Positions 6,211-8,450 of a stretch of 8,450 nucleotides of DNA are shown in pieces. Location of the stretch: the NCBI GenBank assembly GCA_002452515.1, contig DKEN01000098.1, positions 8,523 to 16,972 on the forward strand, in the 5' to 3' direction. How positions within the stretch are numbered: position 1 is the stretch's first letter; each line of letters opens with the position of its first letter. Position numbers and translations under genes: made by a program. A model generated the notes under the pieces. It was not told the DNA's origin. It saw only the letters and a program-made list of their open reading frames with translations, and made no database searches. Origin of the DNA: Spartobacteria bacterium UBA6821. GTDB taxonomy: Bacteria; Verrucomicrobiota; Verrucomicrobiia; Chthoniobacterales; UBA6821.

Positions 6211-6906
6211 ATGAAACAGCTCCTCAAACCCTGGATGGCCCTCCTACTAGCCGCCACCATTGCGGCCTACTTCTTTGCCGACCGTCCGCTCTGCGAATTC
6301 ATCTACAACCATGCGGTGCCGCAGCACCTCATGGATTTTCTGAAGAAGATGCTGAGCCTGCCTTTCTTTGTCAGCGAACACTCGCTGATCCAGCGATCCA
6401 ACCTGCTCAGCCAGCTCCTGGATTGGCCGCCGCTCATGTCGGGTCTTTCCCCTTTTCTCCTTCTGCTCGGAGTTCTGCTCAAACCGGGAAAAGCTAAGGA
6501 TCTCCTGATTTTCATGGGCATCAGCATTCTCCTGACCTTTGTCCTGAAAAATGACCTCAAATGGATCTTTAGCCGGAATTGGCCAGTGACCTGGACCAAC
6601 AACAACCTCTCCTGGATCAGCAATCATGCCTATGGATTCCACTGGTTTTCCGGGAAAATTTTCCAGGGAGATGACACCACCGGCTCCTTCCCCTCCGGCC
6701 ATACAGCAATCGCCTTTGCCACCCTTCTTCCGATCGGCCTCCTTCACCGTCGCCTCCTCCCCTACTGCATCCTCCTTGCTTCCCTCGAAGGTCTTGCGAT
6801 GATTCTCTGCGACTACCATTTCCTGAGTGATGTGCTGGCCGGAGCACTTGTCGGCATCCTCTGTGCCTTCGCCGCAAAATCTGCCCTACACCGTGAAATA
6901 GCCTAA
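6211..6906 (+). CDS. PAP2-family membrane lipid phosphatase
   Basis: PAP2 enzymes remove phosphate from lipids such as phosphatidic acid, undecaprenyl pyrophosphate or lipid A, usually at the periplasmic membrane face. The 231-residue protein has an N-terminal membrane helix (about 8-23) and several later ones. Motif 1 reads K117-WIFS-R122-NWP: the usual KX6RP has Trp124 where the second-last Arg would be. Motif 2 is SFPSGHT with Pro-Ser-Gly-His at 161-164. Motif 3 is DYHFLSDVLAG with His203 and Asp207, lacking the usual Ser-Arg before it. The catalytic histidines and aspartate are therefore present. The NWPVTW...NNLSW...YGFHWF arrangement recalls a PAP2 subgroup in which RxWPxTW is the norm, so the deviations probably mark a subfamily and not a dead enzyme. 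The substrate is not readable from sequence. AsmA-like follows after 10 bases. Confidence 0.88.
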   Translation: MKQLLKPWMALLLAATIAAYFFADRPLCEFIYNHAVPQHLMDFLKKMLSLPFFVSEHSLIQRSNLLSQLLDWPPLMSGLSPFLLLLGVLLKPGKAKDLLIFMGISILLTFVLKNDLKWIFSRNWPVTWTNNNLSWISNHAYGFHWFSGKIFQGDDTTGSFPSGHTAIAFATLLPIGLLHRRLLPYCILLASLEGLAMILCDYHFLSDVLAGALVGILCAFAAKSALHREIA

Positions 6907-6916
6907 TCTGTAACTT

Positions 6917-7642
6917 ATGCAAAAAATCCTCCTCACCTGTATCATCATCCTGATCGCGGCCTTTGTCGTGGCCTTCTTCTCTCTGAACCTCCTGGTCAAA
7001 AAAGCCGTCAATACCCTCGGCCCGGAGATCATGAAGGTCGATGTCAACCTCAGTGTGGCAGATATCTCCCCCTTCTCCGGCAGTGGCAGTCTCGTGCACC
7101 TTCTGATCGGCAATCCCGAGGGCTACAGTTCTCCCTTCGCCCTCCTCCTTGGTGGAGTCCAGATCAAAACCCAACGCACCTCCCTCTTCTCCGATCCCGT
7201 CATCATCAAGGAAATCGCCATCCGGAACCCTGAGATCAATATCGAGGGCACCCCGTTCGGAAACAACCTTACCAAACTTCTCTCCAACCTCAAATCCTCC
7301 TCCAACAATAGCAGCGGTGAGGAGACCGCTACAGACTCTAAAAAATCAAAGAAACTCATCGTCAGGGAAATCATCATCACAGGAGCCAAACTCCATGTGC
7401 ACTTCACCGCCGCCAATCAAAGCCTCGATCAGACACTTGTTCTGCCTGACATTGCGCTTCACAACATCGGCTCTGATGGCTCCGGCGTCTCGACTTCCGA
7501 ACTCTCACGACAAATCCTGACTCCGCTGCTCAACAGTGCCATCAGAGAAGGCGGAATAGCCTTGGCCAAACAAGGCATTAAACAGCTTGAAAACCAAGGT
7601 GCCGGACAACTCAACAAGGTGCTCGGAAACTTTTTGAAGTAG
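6917..7642 (+). CDS. AsmA-like membrane-anchored periplasmic protein
   Basis: The 241-residue protein has one N-terminal hydrophobic segment (about 4-25), giving an inner-membrane anchor with a periplasmic body. The beginning of the body (VKKAVNTLGPEIMKVDVNL, then SGSGSLVHLLIGNPEGY at about 54-70, then IKEIAIRNPEINIEG) follows the pattern of AsmA/TamB-type N-terminal domains, beta-rich proteins implicated in lipid transport and outer-membrane homeostasis. It is far shorter than E. coli AsmA (about 600 residues), but short versions of this pattern exist. A Ser/Asn/Lys-rich linker lies at 127-146, and the C-terminal 45 residues look amphipathic and helical. It is the last gene of the rightward run, 10 bases after the PAP2 gene, and faces hsdM tail to tail. 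Membership in the family is fairly likely; the exact role is unknown. Confidence 0.72.
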   Translation: MQKILLTCIIILIAAFVVAFFSLNLLVKKAVNTLGPEIMKVDVNLSVADISPFSGSGSLVHLLIGNPEGYSSPFALLLGGVQIKTQRTSLFSDPVIIKEIAIRNPEINIEGTPFGNNLTKLLSNLKSSSNNSSGEETATDSKKSKKLIVREIIITGAKLHVHFTAANQSLDQTLVLPDIALHNIGSDGSGVSTSELSRQILTPLLNSAIREGGIALAKQGIKQLENQGAGQLNKVLGNFLK

Positions 7643-7695
7643 GGAGGATGGGGAGGACTGAGACGAAGGCAGAGGGTCGAGAGGCAAGAGGCCAC

Positions 7696-7723
7696 AAAGC
7701 TGAAACTTGAAAGCTGAAGGTCG
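7696..7723. repeat. 14-bp tandem duplication with AAAGCTGAA core
   Basis: AAAGCTGAA occurs at 7696-7704 and again at 7710-7718, a 14-base period. The remaining five bases of each unit differ (ACTTG, GGTCG). There are only two units and they show no dyad, so this is not a CRISPR array. Similar GCTGAAACTTGAAAGC-type tracts are what dispersed intergenic repeats can look like, but that needs a genome-wide search. Confidence 0.5.
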
Positions 7724-7745
7724 AATGGGGAACCGTGTGCCGAAC

Positions 7746-7759
7746 GGTAAAAGGTAAAA
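7746..7759. repeat. Two copies of GGTAAAA in tandem
   Basis: GGTAAAA occurs twice in direct succession, followed by another A and a G-rich tract. This looks like simple-sequence slippage; no function is claimed. Confidence 0.35.
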
Positions 7760-7865
7760 AGGGGGAAGGGGGGTCTGCACGGCGGCGAACATGCCGGAGC
7801 GGAGAAGGTGTTCGGGATTGGGGATCGTGGCCTTTACCTGAATGTTGGGAGGCTTGGTGCTTGGG

Positions 7866-8450
7866 TCAGGATTTTGCGGTGAGATCTTCGGTGATGGTTG
7901 CGAACTGTTCCAGGGCGGCTTCCAGATCGGCGGTGATATCGGCAGCGATGATCTCGGGGGCGGGGAGATTGGCGGAGTCTTCGAGGGCTTCGTCCTTGAG
8001 CCAGAAAATATCGAGGTTCGCCTTGTCCCGCTTGGTCAGCTCCTCATAGGTGAAGGACTTGAAGCGCTCGCTCTCCTTGCGGTTGTGGCGGTTCTTCGGA
8101 TTGTAGGAGGTGACGAAGTCATCGAGGTCGCTCCGTTTGAGGGTATTCTCTTTGAGGGTGAAATGCTGGTTCGTCCGCAGATCGTAGATCCAGAGCTTCT
8201 CGGTCCACGGCTTTTCCTGTGCGGGCTTACGGTCGAAGAAGAGGACGTTCGCCTTCACTCCCTGGGCGTAGAAGATCCCGGTGGGGAGTCGCAGCAGCGT
8301 ATGGACATCGGCCTGCTTGAGAAGCTCCCGGCGGATTGTCTCCCCTGCCCCTCCCTCGAAGAGCACATTATCGGGTAGCACCACGGCGGCACGTCCATGT
8401 TGCTTGAGGATGGTGAAGATATGCTGGAGGAAGTTGAGCTGCTTGTTGCT
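7866..8450 (-). CDS. hsdM: Type I restriction-modification methyltransferase subunit, C-terminal part
   Basis: HsdM is the N6-adenine methyltransferase subunit of type I restriction-modification systems; with HsdS it methylates the target, and with HsdR it allows cleavage of unmodified DNA. The visible 194 residues are the C-terminal part; the gene continues past the right edge. They begin SNKQLNFLQHIFTILKQHGR, then AAVVLPDNVLFEGGAGETIRR and a segment with LPTGIFYAQGVKANVLFFDR, all typical of the C-terminal half of the N6_Mtase domain. RHNRKESERFKSFTYEEL and DKANLDIFWLKD follow, a tail I recognise from HsdM proteins. The SAM-binding and NPPF/NPPY motifs lie outside the window. The stop codon is at 7868-7866. 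No hsdS follows: the next sequence is the convergent spacer and the AsmA-like gene. So hsdS must lie upstream of hsdM or be missing. Confidence 0.93.
   Translation of the reverse strand, partial: SNKQLNFLQHIFTILKQHGRAAVVLPDNVLFEGGAGETIRRELLKQADVHTLLRLPTGIFYAQGVKANVLFFDRKPAQEKPWTEKLWIYDLRTNQHFTLKENTLKRSDLDDFVTSYNPKNRHNRKESERFKSFTYEELTKRDKANLDIFWLKDEALEDSANLPAPEIIAADITADLEAALEQFATITEDLTAKS

Larger units (their letters stand above)
7643..7865. other. Convergent intergenic region, purine-rich on the plus strand
   Basis: These 223 bases separate two genes that end towards each other. I see no convincing gene and no intrinsic terminator with a U-run on either strand. The plus strand is strongly purine-rich (GGAGGATGGGGAGGACTGAG at the start), so RNA from the hsdM side would be C-rich and G-poor, as Rho loading sites are. 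The stretch also holds two short tandem repeats, listed separately. Confidence 0.5.

Noticed and set aside
7732..7748. ACCGT...ACGGT inverted repeat as a terminator for the AsmA-like gene or hsdM
   Set aside because: The stem is only five base pairs, and neither strand has a U-run after it.
7696..7759. CRISPR-like repeats
   Set aside because: There are only two imperfect units of 14 bases and an unrelated 7-base doublet, with no spacers and no cas genes.
7842..8378. Open frame on the plus strand opposite hsdM (178 codons)
   Set aside because: The minus-strand frame has clear HsdM motifs; the plus-strand product is low-complexity and rich in Gly/Glu/Leu, typical of a shadow frame.

Overview
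The window looks like chromosomal DNA of a Gram-negative bacterium of moderately high GC, most likely a member of the Verrucomicrobiota. The main clue is the translation initiation factor IF2, whose N-terminal domain resembles those I associate with that phylum. This is family recognition from memory, not a database match. No rRNA, tRNA, CRISPR array, insertion sequence or integrase was seen.

Layout. (1) Positions 1-3502, minus strand: the core information-processing block nusA -> infB. NusA is complete. IF2 is complete except that the third base of its probable stop codon lies just outside the window. rimP, which precedes nusA in many bacteria, is absent here. (2) Positions 3503-3652: a divergent control region. 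It holds a good sigma70-type promoter for nusA, a dyad inside that promoter's spacer, a long imperfect stem-loop forming most of the nusA leader, and a second stem-loop directly before the ribosome binding site of the rightward gene. (3) Positions 3653-7642, plus strand: five closely spaced genes, probably one operon. They encode a polyprenyl-phosphosugar-dependent glycosyltransferase (PMT_2/ArnT-like), endonuclease III (nth), a 69-residue membrane protein, a PAP2 lipid phosphatase and an AsmA-like membrane-anchored protein. (4) Positions 7643-7865: a purine-rich convergent intergenic stretch with short tandem repeats. (5) Positions 7866-8450, minus strand: the C-terminal part of a type I restriction-modification methyltransferase subunit (HsdM), which enters from the right edge.

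How they work together. NusA and IF2 link transcription elongation/antitermination to translation initiation. The rightward genes are mostly envelope functions (glycosyl transfer, lipid dephosphorylation, AsmA-like protein), with a DNA repair gene inserted. The glycosyltransferase plus PAP2 pair recalls lipid A remodelling, where a phosphate is removed and a sugar added, but that is inference. HsdM marks the start of an accessory defence locus.

Most of the window is ordinary core genome. I did not find a clear undescribed system. The least explained parts are the structured nusA/glycosyltransferase divergent region, the hairpin between nusA and infB, the near absence of Shine-Dalgarno sequences, and the convergent junction beside hsdM.
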